Source of the DNA: an uncultured Flavobacteriaceae bacterium
GTDB lineage: Bacteria > Bacteroidota > Bacteroidia > Flavobacteriales > Flavobacteriaceae
Assembly (NCBI GenBank): GCA_947497145.1
Contig: CANMFQ010000003.1
Coordinates: 1-64,000 of the forward strand
DNA length: 64,000 nt
Direction of reading: 5' to 3'
Shown here: in pieces, positions 21,699 to 28,875 of the stretch
How the letters are laid out: each line of letters starts with the position of its first letter
How positions within the stretch are numbered: position 1 is the first letter of the stretch
Position numbers and translations under genes: made by a program
Notes under the pieces: model-generated
Databases searched by the model: none
What the model was told of the DNA's origin: nothing
The model's input: only the letters and a program-made list of their open reading frames with translations

Positions 21699-22136
21699 TT
21701 AAAAAGGTCTCTTACCTGATACCTTAAGACCCATTGATCTAGCCGTACCTGCTATCATGCTCATTGCAGACTCAACTGTAAATGCATTCAAGTCAACCAT
21801 TTTGTCTTCGGCTATGGTCTTAATCTGATCCCAAGAAACGTTACCATTCTTAACTCGGTTAGGTTCGCCAGATCCTTTTTTAATCTTAGCTGCTTCCATC
21901 AATTGAACTGCCGCTGGTGGTGTTTTAACAACAAAGTCAAATGATTTGTCTTTGTAAACGGTGATAACAACTGGCAATACTTTGCCTGGTTTGTCCTGTG
22001 TACGAGCATTAAACTGCTTACAGAACTCCATGATGTTAACGCCGGCAGCACCTAAGGCGGGTCCAACCGGTGGCGATGGATTCGCTGCACCTCCCCTAAC
22101 TTGTAGTTTAACTACTTTACCTATTTCTTTTGCCAT
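21699..22136 (-). CDS. rplK: 50S ribosomal protein L11
   Basis: A 145-residue protein of the GTPase-associated centre. The N-terminal [20 protein letters not shown] and the C-terminal [12 protein letters not shown] are diagnostic. It is co-directional with nusG (67 bases) and rplA (21 bases). No Shine-Dalgarno precedes the ATG (AAACAATG), which is typical for this organism. Confidence 0.98.
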   Translation of the reverse strand: MAKEIGKVVKLQVRGGAANPSPPVGPALGAAGVNIMEFCKQFNARTQDKPGKVLPVVITVYKDKSFDFVVKTPPAAVQLMEAAKIKKGSGEPNRVKNGNVSWDQIKTIAEDKMVDLNAFTVESAMSMIAGTARSMGLKVSGKRPF

Positions 22137-22203
22137 TGTTTAAAATTAAATTTAAGCTGCATTAATTTGGAAGCAATACAACTTTATATATGTAACATTC
22201 GTA

Positions 22204-22755
22204 CTATACTTTCTCTACTTGCATATAACTCAACTCCAATGGTGTTTTTCTTCCGAAAATCTTAACCATTACTTCAAGTTTACGCTTCTCTTCGTTAATC
22301 TTTTCAACAGTACCGTTAAACCCATTAAATGGCCCGTCAATAACCTTAACAGTTTCACCATATACAAATGGTATAGATACATTATCTGTATTTACTGCAA
22401 GCTCATCAACCTTACCTAACATTCTGTTTACTTCTGACTTACGAAGCGGCACAGGATCACCACCTTTGGTTTCTCCTAAAAAGCCAATCACATTAGTAAT
22501 GGATCGAATGATGTGAATCATTTCACCACCCAAATTCGCTTTCACCATTATATAACCAGGAAAATAAACACGCTCCTTGTTAATTTTCTTTCCATTTCTA
22601 ATCTGCACTACTTTCTCTGTAGGCACCAAAACGTCTTCTAAATAATCAGAAAAACCAAGACGAGCTACTTCACTTTCAATATACCCCTTGATTTTATTTT
22701 CCTGACCACTAACAGCCCTTACCACGTACCACTTTTTCTCTAATACTTCTGACAT
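22204..22755 (-). CDS. nusG: Transcription termination/antitermination factor NusG
   Basis: A 183-residue factor that binds RNA polymerase and modulates pausing and termination. The NGN domain starts at KKWYVVRAVSGQENKIKGYI; the C-terminal KOW motif is FVYGETVKVIDGPFNGFNG. The length is normal without insertions. The secE-nusG-rplK order is the usual one, and the gap to secE is 10 bases. Confidence 0.98.
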   Translation of the reverse strand: MSEVLEKKWYVVRAVSGQENKIKGYIESEVARLGFSDYLEDVLVPTEKVVQIRNGKKINKERVYFPGYIMVKANLGGEMIHIIRSITNVIGFLGETKGGDPVPLRKSEVNRMLGKVDELAVNTDNVSIPFVYGETVKVIDGPFNGFNGTVEKINEEKRKLEVMVKIFGRKTPLELSYMQVEKV

Positions 22756-22765
22756 AGGGTTATGG

Positions 22766-22954
22766 TTAATTTAGAAGGTTGTTGAAATAAAATTTAATCA
22801 TTTTACTAAAAACAGTATCAACACCCCAAGTAGCAAGAGCAAACACAATAGAGAACACTGCTACAATAACCATAAGGTTTGACGATTCTGCCCTTGTAGG
22901 TAGAGTGACATTATTTGTCAACTCTTCATAGGATTCTTTAATATATTTCAACAT
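22766..22954 (-). CDS. secE: Preprotein translocase subunit SecE
   Basis: A 62-residue single-span subunit of the Sec translocon. The cytoplasmic amphipathic helix (MLKYIKESYEELTNNVTLPT) is followed by the conserved bend and one membrane segment (about 27-48). I start it at the ATG at 22954. A longer in-frame version would read back through the tRNA-Trp gene, which cannot be coding. The length fits the minimal SecE of Bacteroidota. It lies between tRNA-Trp and nusG. Confidence 0.95.
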   Translation of the reverse strand: MLKYIKESYEELTNNVTLPTRAESSNLMVIVAVFSIVFALATWGVDTVFSKMIKFYFNNLLN

Positions 22955-23019
22955 TTCCTTTTGATTTTTGGTATGATTTGAACAAGATGACAACACCCCT
23001 TTCAACATTCCGTAATTTG

Positions 23020-23092
23020 CACGGGAGGAGAGACTCGAACTCCCGACACCTGGTTTTGGAGACCAGTGCTCTACCAACTGAGCTACACCCGT
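23020..23092 (-). tRNA. trnW: tRNA-Trp (CCA)
   Basis: A 73-nt cloverleaf on the minus strand. The D-arm is AGCTCAGTTGGTAGAGC, the anticodon stem CTGGT/ACCAG holds CTCCAAA with anticodon CCA, and the T-arm contains GTTCGAGTC. The acceptor is ACGGGTG against CTCCCGT with a U-U mismatch at the sixth pair. CCA is not encoded. It sits between tuf and secE. Confidence 0.95.
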
Positions 23093-23100
23093 TTATATTT

Positions 23101-23141
23101 ACATTGAAAGGTATCCGCCAATTGACGGACACCCTTAATGT
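23101..23141 (-). other. Hairpin between tuf and tRNA-Trp
   Basis: On the minus-strand RNA, ACAUU-AAGGGUGUCCG pairs with CGGAUACCUUU-C-AAUGU through 16 base pairs including two G-U pairs and one bulged C, with an 8-nt loop. No T-run follows, so it is not a classical terminator. It probably directs RNA processing or protects the tuf 3' end. Confidence 0.55.
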
Positions 23142-23160
23142 AATATTACCTTAATAAATT

Positions 23161-24348
23161 CTAATCTAAAATCTTAGTTACCTGACCAGCACCAACTGTT
23201 CTACCACCTTCACGGATTGCAAAACGAAGTCCTTCGCTCAATGCAATTGGAGATAATAAATCAACAGTAATTGTAAGGTTATCACCAGGCATAACCATTT
23301 CAACTCCACTTGGAAGGTTGATTGTACCCGTTACGTCAGTAGTTCTTACGTAGAACTGTGGACGGTAGTTATTATGAAATGGTGTGTGACGACCACCTTC
23401 TTCTTTTTTAAGGATATAAACCTCAGCTTCAAACTTAGCATGTGGCTTAACAGAACCTGGCTTGCAGATTACCATTCCTCTTTTGATGTCTGATTTTTCA
23501 ATACCTCTTAAAAGGATACCAACGTTATCACCAGCTTCACCTCTATCTAAGATTTTACGGAACATTTCAACACCAGTAATTGTAGAAGACAATTTCTCAG
23601 CACCCATGCCGATAATATCAACAGCATCACCTGTATTAGCAACACCAGTTTCGATACGACCTGTAGCAACAGTTCCACGACCTGTAATTGTAAATACATC
23701 TTCAACAGGCATTAAGAAATCTTTATCAACATCTCTTTTAGGAAGCTCGATCCAATCATCAACAGCAGCCATCAATTCCATTACTGTATCAACCCATTTT
23801 TGCTCACCATTAAGTGCACCTAAAGCAGAACCAGCAACAACAGGACCATTATCTCCATCATACTCGTAGAAAGAAAGCAGTTCTCTGATTTCCATTTCAA
23901 CAAGCTCTAAAAGCTCCTCATCATCAACCATATCAACTTTGTTCATGAAAACAACAATTCTAGGAATACCAACCTGGCGACCTAAAAGGATGTGCTCACG
24001 AGTTTGAGGCATAGGACCATCGGTAGCAGCAACAACAAGAATAGCGCCGTCCATTTGAGCAGCACCAGTAACCATGTTCTTAACGTAATCCGCGTGACCA
24101 GGACAATCAACGTGCGCATAGTGACGATTAGCAGTAGAATACTCTACGTGAGATGTATTAATAGTAATACCTCTCTCTTTCTCTTCAGGAGCGTTATCAA
24201 TTGACTCAAAGCTTCTAAGCTCTGATAAACCTGCATTTGCCAATACCGTAGTAATAGCTGCAGTCAATGTAGTTTTTCCGTGATCGACGTGTCCAATTGT
24301 ACCAATATTTAAGTGCGGTTTGGAACGATCAAAAGTTTCCTTTGCCAT
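23161..24348 (-). CDS. tuf: Elongation factor Tu
   Basis: A 395-residue GTPase that delivers aminoacyl-tRNA to the ribosome. The G motifs are intact: [22 protein letters not shown] and [11 protein letters not shown]. Domain 2 ([13 protein letters not shown]) and domain 3 (RTTDVTGTI) are complete. It is the only tuf in this window and lies downstream of the tRNA cluster in the position of tufB of enterobacteria. Confidence 0.99.
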   Translation of the reverse strand: MAKETFDRSKPHLNIGTIGHVDHGKTTLTAAITTVLANAGLSELRSFESIDNAPEEKERGITINTSHVEYSTANRHYAHVDCPGHADYVKNMVTGAAQMDGAILVVAATDGPMPQTREHILLGRQVGIPRIVVFMNKVDMVDDEELLELVEMEIRELLSFYEYDGDNGPVVAGSALGALNGEQKWVDTVMELMAAVDDWIELPKRDVDKDFLMPVEDVFTITGRGTVATGRIETGVANTGDAVDIIGMGAEKLSSTITGVEMFRKILDRGEAGDNVGILLRGIEKSDIKRGMVICKPGSVKPHAKFEAEVYILKKEEGGRHTPFHNNYRPQFYVRTTDVTGTINLPSGVEMVMPGDNLTITVDLLSPIALSEGLRFAIREGGRTVGAGQVTKILD

Positions 24349-24409
24349 TTTTTAATGAATTTAATCTTATTGTTTATATTAGTGTGTGTACAAATTTATT
24401 CAACTATAG

Positions 24410-24481
24410 AGCCAACGACGAGATTTGAACTCGTGACCTCTTCCTTACCAAGGAAACGCTCTACCCCTGAGCTACGTCGGC
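24410..24481 (-). tRNA. trnT: tRNA-Thr (GGT)
   Basis: A 72-nt cloverleaf on the minus strand. The acceptor GCCGACG pairs with CGTTGGC. The anticodon loop TTGGTAA carries anticodon GGT, and the T-arm is GAGTTCAAATCTC. It is the tRNA closest to tuf (about 60 bases). CCA is not encoded. Confidence 0.96.
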
Positions 24482-24598
24482 CTATCGACAGATTCAAGGC
24501 TCAAAATGCACAGCTCAAGGAGAATCGCTCTGACCATAAACACCTGTCGCTTTTTCTTAAAAAGTAAACCTCAAAAAAGCGGTTTCTTTTATACTTGG

Positions 24599-24671
24599 AG
24601 CGAGAGACCGGGTTCGAACCGGCGACATTCAGCTTGGAAGGCTGACGCTCTACCAACTGAGCTACTCTCGC
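24599..24671 (-). tRNA. trnG: tRNA-Gly (TCC)
   Basis: A 73-nt cloverleaf on the minus strand. The acceptor GCGAGAG pairs with CTCTCGC. The anticodon loop CTTCCAA gives anticodon TCC, and the T-loop is GTTCGAACC. The 117 bases between it and tRNA-Thr(GGT) show no recognised element. Confidence 0.96.
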
Positions 24672-24712
24672 ATTCTTTACTAGCTATTTTTCTAACTAGT
24701 TTGTTTTAAAAG

Positions 24713-24794
<82 letters not shown>

Positions 24795-24949
24795 AATTTT
24801 CTAAAACAATCAATATGTAATGAACTTTTAAAACATAAAAAAAACTAATTCAAAAGCTACAACTCCCTTTAAGAAATCATCACCTTACTATTTAGCTTTC
24901 AACATTTCAACAACAAACAAAATTTATTCAAATTTTCTTTGTTTTTAAG

Positions 24950-25023
24950 AGCCGATGGAGGGACTCGAACCCACGACCTGCTGATTACAAATCAGCTGCT
25001 CTAGCCAGCTGAGCTACATCGGC
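24950..25023 (-). tRNA. trnT: tRNA-Thr (TGT)
   Basis: A 74-nt cloverleaf on the minus strand. The acceptor GCCGATG pairs with CATCGGC. The anticodon stem GCTGA/TCAGC holds TTTGTAA with anticodon TGT, and the T-arm is GGGTTCGAGTCCC. It is the first tRNA of the cluster, about 50 bases after the predicted promoter. Confidence 0.96.
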
Positions 25024-25050
25024 TTTTGTTTACTTTTTTTGACATAAAAA

Positions 25051-25072
25051 AGTCCGCTATTTCTAACGGACT
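25051..25072 (-). terminator. Terminator hairpin between hpf and the tRNA cluster
   Basis: AGTCCG (25051-25056) and CGGACT (25067-25072) form a 6-bp stem with a 10-nt loop. On the minus strand it is followed by six T. It can end transcripts coming from xerC-hpf. It also falls at the very start of transcripts from the promoter at 25074-25103, too early to terminate them. Confidence 0.65.
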
Positions 25073-25073
25073 G

Positions 25074-25103
25074 CAAAGGTATATATTTATTTCTTTTATC
25101 AAA
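25074..25103 (-). promoter_or_regulatory. Promoter of the tRNA-tuf-secE-nusG unit
   Basis: On the minus strand TTTG (25100-25103) is followed by 18 bases and TACCTTTG (25074-25081), a full match to the Bacteroidota TTTG/TAnnTTTG promoter. Transcription would start about 50 bases before tRNA-Thr(TGT). Confidence 0.75.
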
Positions 25104-25125
25104 ACAAATATTGAAAAAAATTTAA

Positions 25126-25428
25126 TCAAGAATGTACTCTCATTTTTTCTTTTCGTTTTATTAACTTCCTTTCCAAGGAACTACATGCTGAATCAATACC
25201 CTCTTCAAAGGACTTACACTGCTTTTTTACCACATAATTATCTTTAGGTATGTTTAATTTAATTTCAACAACCTTATTTTCTTTCGAACTCGTATTCTCC
25301 ACTTTTAAATAAACATCCGAACTAATCACCTTATCATAGAACGTTTCTAGTTTATCTAATCGACCTTGCAAAAATTGAATCAACTTAACATCTGCATTAA
25401 AATTTACTGATTGAGCGTTTACTTTCAT
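25126..25428 (-). CDS. Ribosome hibernation factor HPF/RaiA family (short form)
   Basis: A 100-residue protein of the HPF/YfiA family, which binds the decoding region of idle 30S subunits and inactivates ribosomes. Recognisable parts are the N-terminal strand and helix (VKLIQFLQGRLDKLETFYD), VYLKVENTSSKENKVVEIKL, and the basic end SSLERKLIKRKEK. It is a short form without the dimerisation tail of long HPF. It follows xerC by 36 bases and is probably co-transcribed with it. A link to ribosome number fits its place between rpsU and the tRNA/tuf cluster. Confidence 0.9.
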   Translation of the reverse strand: MKVNAQSVNFNADVKLIQFLQGRLDKLETFYDKVISSDVYLKVENTSSKENKVVEIKLNIPKDNYVVKKQCKSFEEGIDSACSSLERKLIKRKEKMRVHS

Positions 25429-25464
25429 ATAAAATATGTTTTTAAAAGTTAAACAATATAAAAA

Positions 25465-26358
25465 TTACTTTTTGTTTCTTGGATGCGCTTTTAAGTGCAC
25501 CTTTTTTAACTCAGCTATACTATTGTGCGTATACACTTGTGTAGAAGCTAAGCTTGAATGTCCTAATAATTCTTTTACCGAATTTAAATCTGCCCCTTTA
25601 TTGAGCAAATGTGTAGCAAAAGTATGCCGTAAAATATGCGGACTCCTTTTTACTTTTGATGACACCTGACTAAGATACTTATTTATAACTCTGTAAACAA
25701 GTGTTTCGTATATTTTACCTCCCGATTTCAACAAGAAAACATACCTTTCATCTATAATCACCTGCAAGTCATTTCTTTCGCACAAATATTTTTCAAAAAG
25801 GAACTTTACACCTTCTAAAAGCGGCACAACACGCTCTTTATTTCGCTTACCTAGTACCCGTATTGTATTTCGATGAAAATCAACATCACTTACTTTTAAA
25901 TTAATCAACTCAGCCCTACGAATACCGGTTGTATACAACAACTCAATCATTAATTTATCACGAAGGCCTTCAAAATCATCTTCAAAGCAAATTTGACGCA
26001 AGACATTTTGCATCTCTAATTCAGAAAAAGGAACTTCAATTTTTTTTGAAGTCTTCAAGGCCTTATGTTTTGCCAACGGATTTACATCAATCTTCTCTAT
26101 ACGTTGCAAAAAACGATAATACGCTTTTAAAGAAGCAATTTTTCGATTGATAGTTCTATTCGAAATAGCACCATCAACGAGCAGCACTACCCAACTACGT
26201 ATTACACCATAAGAAACCTCATCAATATCAGCTATTTCATAAACATCAACGCAAAACGCGGCAAACTCAGCAATATCTTTTTCATACGCCAAAACTGTAT
26301 GCGCAGAGTAATTTTTCTCTAATGAGAGATACGAAACAAAAGATTCAAGCGAAGACAT
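25465..26358 (-). CDS. xerC: Tyrosine recombinase XerC
   Basis: A 297-residue site-specific recombinase that resolves chromosome dimers at dif together with XerD. It has an N-terminal SAM-like domain (about 1-90) and a catalytic domain with the Arg in TTGIRRAELINL, the HILRHTFATHLL box, the LLGHSSLASTQVYTH box, and the nucleophilic Tyr of VYTH. Length matches XerC/XerD, and its conserved place next to hpf and rpsU points to XerC. A -7 box ends only four bases before the ATG, so the message may be leaderless. Confidence 0.93.
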   Translation of the reverse strand: MSSLESFVSYLSLEKNYSAHTVLAYEKDIAEFAAFCVDVYEIADIDEVSYGVIRSWVVLLVDGAISNRTINRKIASLKAYYRFLQRIEKIDVNPLAKHKALKTSKKIEVPFSELEMQNVLRQICFEDDFEGLRDKLMIELLYTTGIRRAELINLKVSDVDFHRNTIRVLGKRNKERVVPLLEGVKFLFEKYLCERNDLQVIIDERYVFLLKSGGKIYETLVYRVINKYLSQVSSKVKRSPHILRHTFATHLLNKGADLNSVKELLGHSSLASTQVYTHNSIAELKKVHLKAHPRNKK

Positions 26359-26362
26359 ATGC

Positions 26363-26370
26363 CAAAGTTA
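26363..26370 (-). promoter_or_regulatory. -7 box of xerC
   Basis: On the minus strand TAACTTTG matches TAnnTTTG and ends four bases before the xerC ATG at 26358. Transcription would begin at or next to the start codon. Confidence 0.55.
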
Positions 26371-26426
26371 CACCATTTCTACCTTCCATTTACAATTCAG
26401 CCAGCAGCACACTTTTGAGCACAAAA

Positions 26427-26450
26427 AAATCCCGCCAAATGACGGGATTT
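26427..26450 (-). terminator. Terminator of rpsU
   Basis: AAATCCCG and CGGGATTT form an 8-bp stem with an 8-nt loop. On the minus strand it is followed by a T-run (revcomp of the seven A before ATCCC). It lies about 30 bases after the rpsU stop. Confidence 0.8.
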
Positions 26451-26478
26451 ATATATTTTTATAAAAGCTAGAAAAAAA

Positions 26479-26673
26479 TTATATTTCTTCTTGATCTCTT
26501 AAACCTTGAATATACTCGGCTTTTTGTATTTGCGCTCTACGAGCAACTGAAGGCTTTGTGAATGCTTGTCGCTTACGCAATTGACGCATTGTACCTGTTT
26601 TGTCGAACTTTCGCTTGAAGCGCTTTAAAGCTCTATCGATGTTTTCTCCTTCTTTAATTGGTATTATTAACAT
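26479..26673 (-). CDS. rpsU: 30S ribosomal protein S21
   Basis: A 64-residue basic protein of the small subunit, recognised from MLIIPIKEGENIDRALKRFK and the KFDKTGTMRQLRKRQAF segment. In Flavobacterium johnsoniae bS21, with bS18 and bS6, sequesters the 3' end of 16S rRNA, so most genes work without a Shine-Dalgarno; rpsU itself has a strong one, allowing control by ribosomes lacking bS21. This gene fits that model: GGAGG is placed nine bases before its ATG. It has its own promoter (26709-26738) and terminator. Confidence 0.96.
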   Translation of the reverse strand: MLIIPIKEGENIDRALKRFKRKFDKTGTMRQLRKRQAFTKPSVARRAQIQKAEYIQGLRDQEEI

Positions 26674-26680
26674 GGGCTAC

Positions 26681-26690
26681 AACCTCCTTT
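26681..26690 (-). promoter_or_regulatory. Strong Shine-Dalgarno sequence of rpsU
   Basis: On the minus strand AAAGGAGGTT precedes the ATG, with nine bases between GGAGG and ATG. Neighbouring genes (rplK, rpoB, tuf, xerC, hpf) have only A-rich upstream sequence, so this site stands out. Confidence 0.85.
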
Positions 26691-26708
26691 CTTTAATTAT
26701 TAGGGCTG

Positions 26709-26738
26709 CAAATATAGTAACTATATTTACAAACACAA
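26709..26738 (-). promoter_or_regulatory. Promoter of rpsU with overlapping inverted repeat
   Basis: On the minus strand TTG (26736-26738), 19 bases, then TATATTTG (26709-26716) match the Bacteroidota promoter pattern. AAATATAG-TAA-CTATATTT (26710-26728) is a perfect 8-bp inverted repeat covering most of the -7 box and the spacer, and could be an operator. Confidence 0.65.
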
Positions 26739-26798
26739 CCATAATGGGTAAATATTATTAAAATCTATTTTTTAGAGAACAAATATCCGCTACCTACC

Positions 26799-27974
26799 TT
26801 ATTTACTAGCTTTCGTAGAGGTATACTCTTTTTTATCAATGACAATTTTTGCAATTATCTCCCTGAGAATCTCAGAAGTTCCTCCTCCTATAGGTCCAAG
26901 TCGACTATCTCTTAACAATCTTGCCATAGGATAGTCTTCAATATAACCATAGCCTCCTAAAAACTGCAAACAGTCATAAGCAACCTCATCTGCCATTTTA
27001 GTGGACCGCAATTTTGAAATCGTAGCTTCTTTAACTACATATTCTCCTCTATCCATTTTATAGGCTACAGAATAGTTGTACTGTTTACACATTTCCATAT
27101 CGGCATACAAATCAGCAATACGGTGACGCAATGCTTGATATTGATTTATAGGTTTTCCAAATGTTTCGCGTTCAGCCATATATTGTAACGCATATTCTAT
27201 AGCATAATCGGCTCTAGCATGTGCATTAATACCCATCACCAAACGTTCTAAAGCAAAAGCCTCCATAATATATGAAAATCCTTTTCCCTCCTCACCCATT
27301 AAATTAGCCGCGGGCACCACTACATTATCAAAGGCCAACTCAGCTGTATCTGATGCGCGCCAACCCAGTTTATTCAATTTATTAGCAGTAACTCCTTTAC
27401 TATGCCTATCTACCACAAAAATACTTATCCCTTTATTACCTGCCTCAACATTGGTTTTTGCCGCAACAATCATATAGTCGCAATACACCCCATTAGTAAT
27501 AAAGGTCTTTGAACCATTTAATATATAGGTATCTCCTTCTTTTTTCGCCGTAGTTCTCATTCCGGCAACATCACTTCCTCCAAAGGGCTCGCTAACACCC
27601 AAACAACCTATTTTATCTCCCATTACACTGGGCTCTAAATACGTTTTTCTAATAGCACCCTTGGCTCGTTTATTTAAATGCGTCATTGCCAAATAAGCAT
27701 GTGCCCACATGGCAGCAGCAAAACCACCCGAATTAATCCGTTGTAGCTCTTCTAGAAATATTACCGTGTAAAACAAATCCAATCCCAAACCACCATCAGC
27801 CTCAGGAATTGCCAGGCCGAAGAAGCCCATATCTCCAAATTTCTTCCAGATAAAACGCTCTACCGTTCCGGTTTCCTCCCATTTCTCAATATGAGGAACA
27901 ACTTCTTTTTTTAAAAAATCTCTCAGACTTTCTCTGAACAATTGATGCTCTTCAGTGAAGTACATACTTTGCAT
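26799..27974 (-). CDS. Acyl-CoA dehydrogenase family protein
   Basis: A 391-residue flavoprotein of the acyl-CoA dehydrogenase family, expected to catalyse alpha,beta-oxidation of an acyl-CoA with FAD. Family motifs: GCLGVSEPFGGSDVAGM and NGSKTFITNG in the middle domain, and QFLGGYGYIEDYPMARLLRD near the end. At the position of the catalytic Glu of short/medium-chain enzymes (YEGT) it reads IGGGTSEI. This is the pattern of long-chain and isovaleryl-CoA types, where the base sits in another helix; the Glu of FALERLVMG is the likely base. The chain-length specificity is not determined. It is the last gene of a unit with the ComEA-like and symporter genes (4-base gap). Confidence 0.92.
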   Translation of the reverse strand: MQSMYFTEEHQLFRESLRDFLKKEVVPHIEKWEETGTVERFIWKKFGDMGFFGLAIPEADGGLGLDLFYTVIFLEELQRINSGGFAAAMWAHAYLAMTHLNKRAKGAIRKTYLEPSVMGDKIGCLGVSEPFGGSDVAGMRTTAKKEGDTYILNGSKTFITNGVYCDYMIVAAKTNVEAGNKGISIFVVDRHSKGVTANKLNKLGWRASDTAELAFDNVVVPAANLMGEEGKGFSYIMEAFALERLVMGINAHARADYAIEYALQYMAERETFGKPINQYQALRHRIADLYADMEMCKQYNYSVAYKMDRGEYVVKEATISKLRSTKMADEVAYDCLQFLGGYGYIEDYPMARLLRDSRLGPIGGGTSEILREIIAKIVIDKKEYTSTKASK

Positions 27975-27978
27975 AGCG

Positions 27979-28869
27979 TTATTTTTTTAGGGACAAATAT
28001 AACGCAATTCTATCAATTTTTTCAAAAGGAAAATTTTCTATTTTTGACAATTCGTCAAAAGAATCGATACTTCCGTTGAGATTTCTGTAATTTACAATGC
28101 CTATAGCAACCTTTCGTTGAATATATACTAATTCTGTTAACATTTCAACAGTTGCATTATTTATGTTAATTTTTTCAATTGCTGGTATATCAACCACCGT
28201 GAATCGCTGTAACGCCCGCTCTACCACTTCATCTTCTAAACCGTACACATCATACAGCTGCTCTGCTACCAAAAAACCACCCAATCGATCTCTAAACTTA
28301 ATAATCCTTGCCGACAACTTAACCCCTATTCCAGATACTACTCTTAACTCATCAGCAGTTGCGGTATTCAAATCCTTTTTAACAAGGTCTATTTTTGAAC
28401 TAGGAATATGACGGCGCTTTTTTAGATTATTCTTACTATCTCCCTGTTTTGTTGTCCATTCTGGGAATTTAAAATAGGGCACCATAACAGCCAACAACGA
28501 GTCAGATATTTGAGTAACTTCTTGAAACGCTTCAGGCGAATTTACATACTTGTTTCTAGCGCGAAAGGCATGCAACCTATCGATCTCTTCAACCGACATT
28601 CCTAAAACATACCCTTTATAATCAGTTATGAAATTGGGATTAAAAGCATACAGCTTTACCGTATCTTTCTGCTGCGCCTTTGCTTTTAAAGCATCTATTT
28701 GTGCTTGCGTTTCACTATCCTGTAAAAAACCATTTACAGATACGTCATCCATAGAAAAAGCACGATAAGTAACATACGCTACTTGCAGAAGCACTATAAA
28801 AAGGAGTAAAAAGAAAATCCCACTTCGTTCTTGTTTATTGAACTTGAAGTGGGATTTGAAATTTTTCAA
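27979..28869 (-). CDS. ComEA-like helix-hairpin-helix protein, membrane anchored
   Basis: A 296-residue protein with a basic N-terminus, one membrane segment (about 17-36) and two to three helix-hairpin-helix motifs of the ComEA type: one around LNTATADELRVVSGIGVKLS and one around KININNATVEMLTELVYI. Such motifs bind DNA without sequence specificity; the protein should present them outside the inner membrane. A role in DNA uptake is only possible, as no other competence gene is near. It lies 6 bases after the symporter gene and 4 bases before the acyl-CoA dehydrogenase gene, so all three are co-transcribed, a functionally mixed unit. Confidence 0.85.
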   Translation of the reverse strand: MKNFKSHFKFNKQERSGIFFLLLFIVLLQVAYVTYRAFSMDDVSVNGFLQDSETQAQIDALKAKAQQKDTVKLYAFNPNFITDYKGYVLGMSVEEIDRLHAFRARNKYVNSPEAFQEVTQISDSLLAVMVPYFKFPEWTTKQGDSKNNLKKRRHIPSSKIDLVKKDLNTATADELRVVSGIGVKLSARIIKFRDRLGGFLVAEQLYDVYGLEDEVVERALQRFTVVDIPAIEKININNATVEMLTELVYIQRKVAIGIVNYRNLNGSIDSFDELSKIENFPFEKIDRIALYLSLKK

Positions 28870-28875
28870 TTTGTA

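Noticed and set aside
22938-23132. Frames covering tRNA-Trp, and the long start of secE at 23077
   Set aside because: The sequence forms a complete tRNA-Trp; secE is explained by the ATG at 22954 with its normal 62-residue length.
24313-24709. Small plus-strand frames over tRNA-Thr and tRNA-Gly
   Set aside because: Translations of antisense tRNA sequence; not coding.
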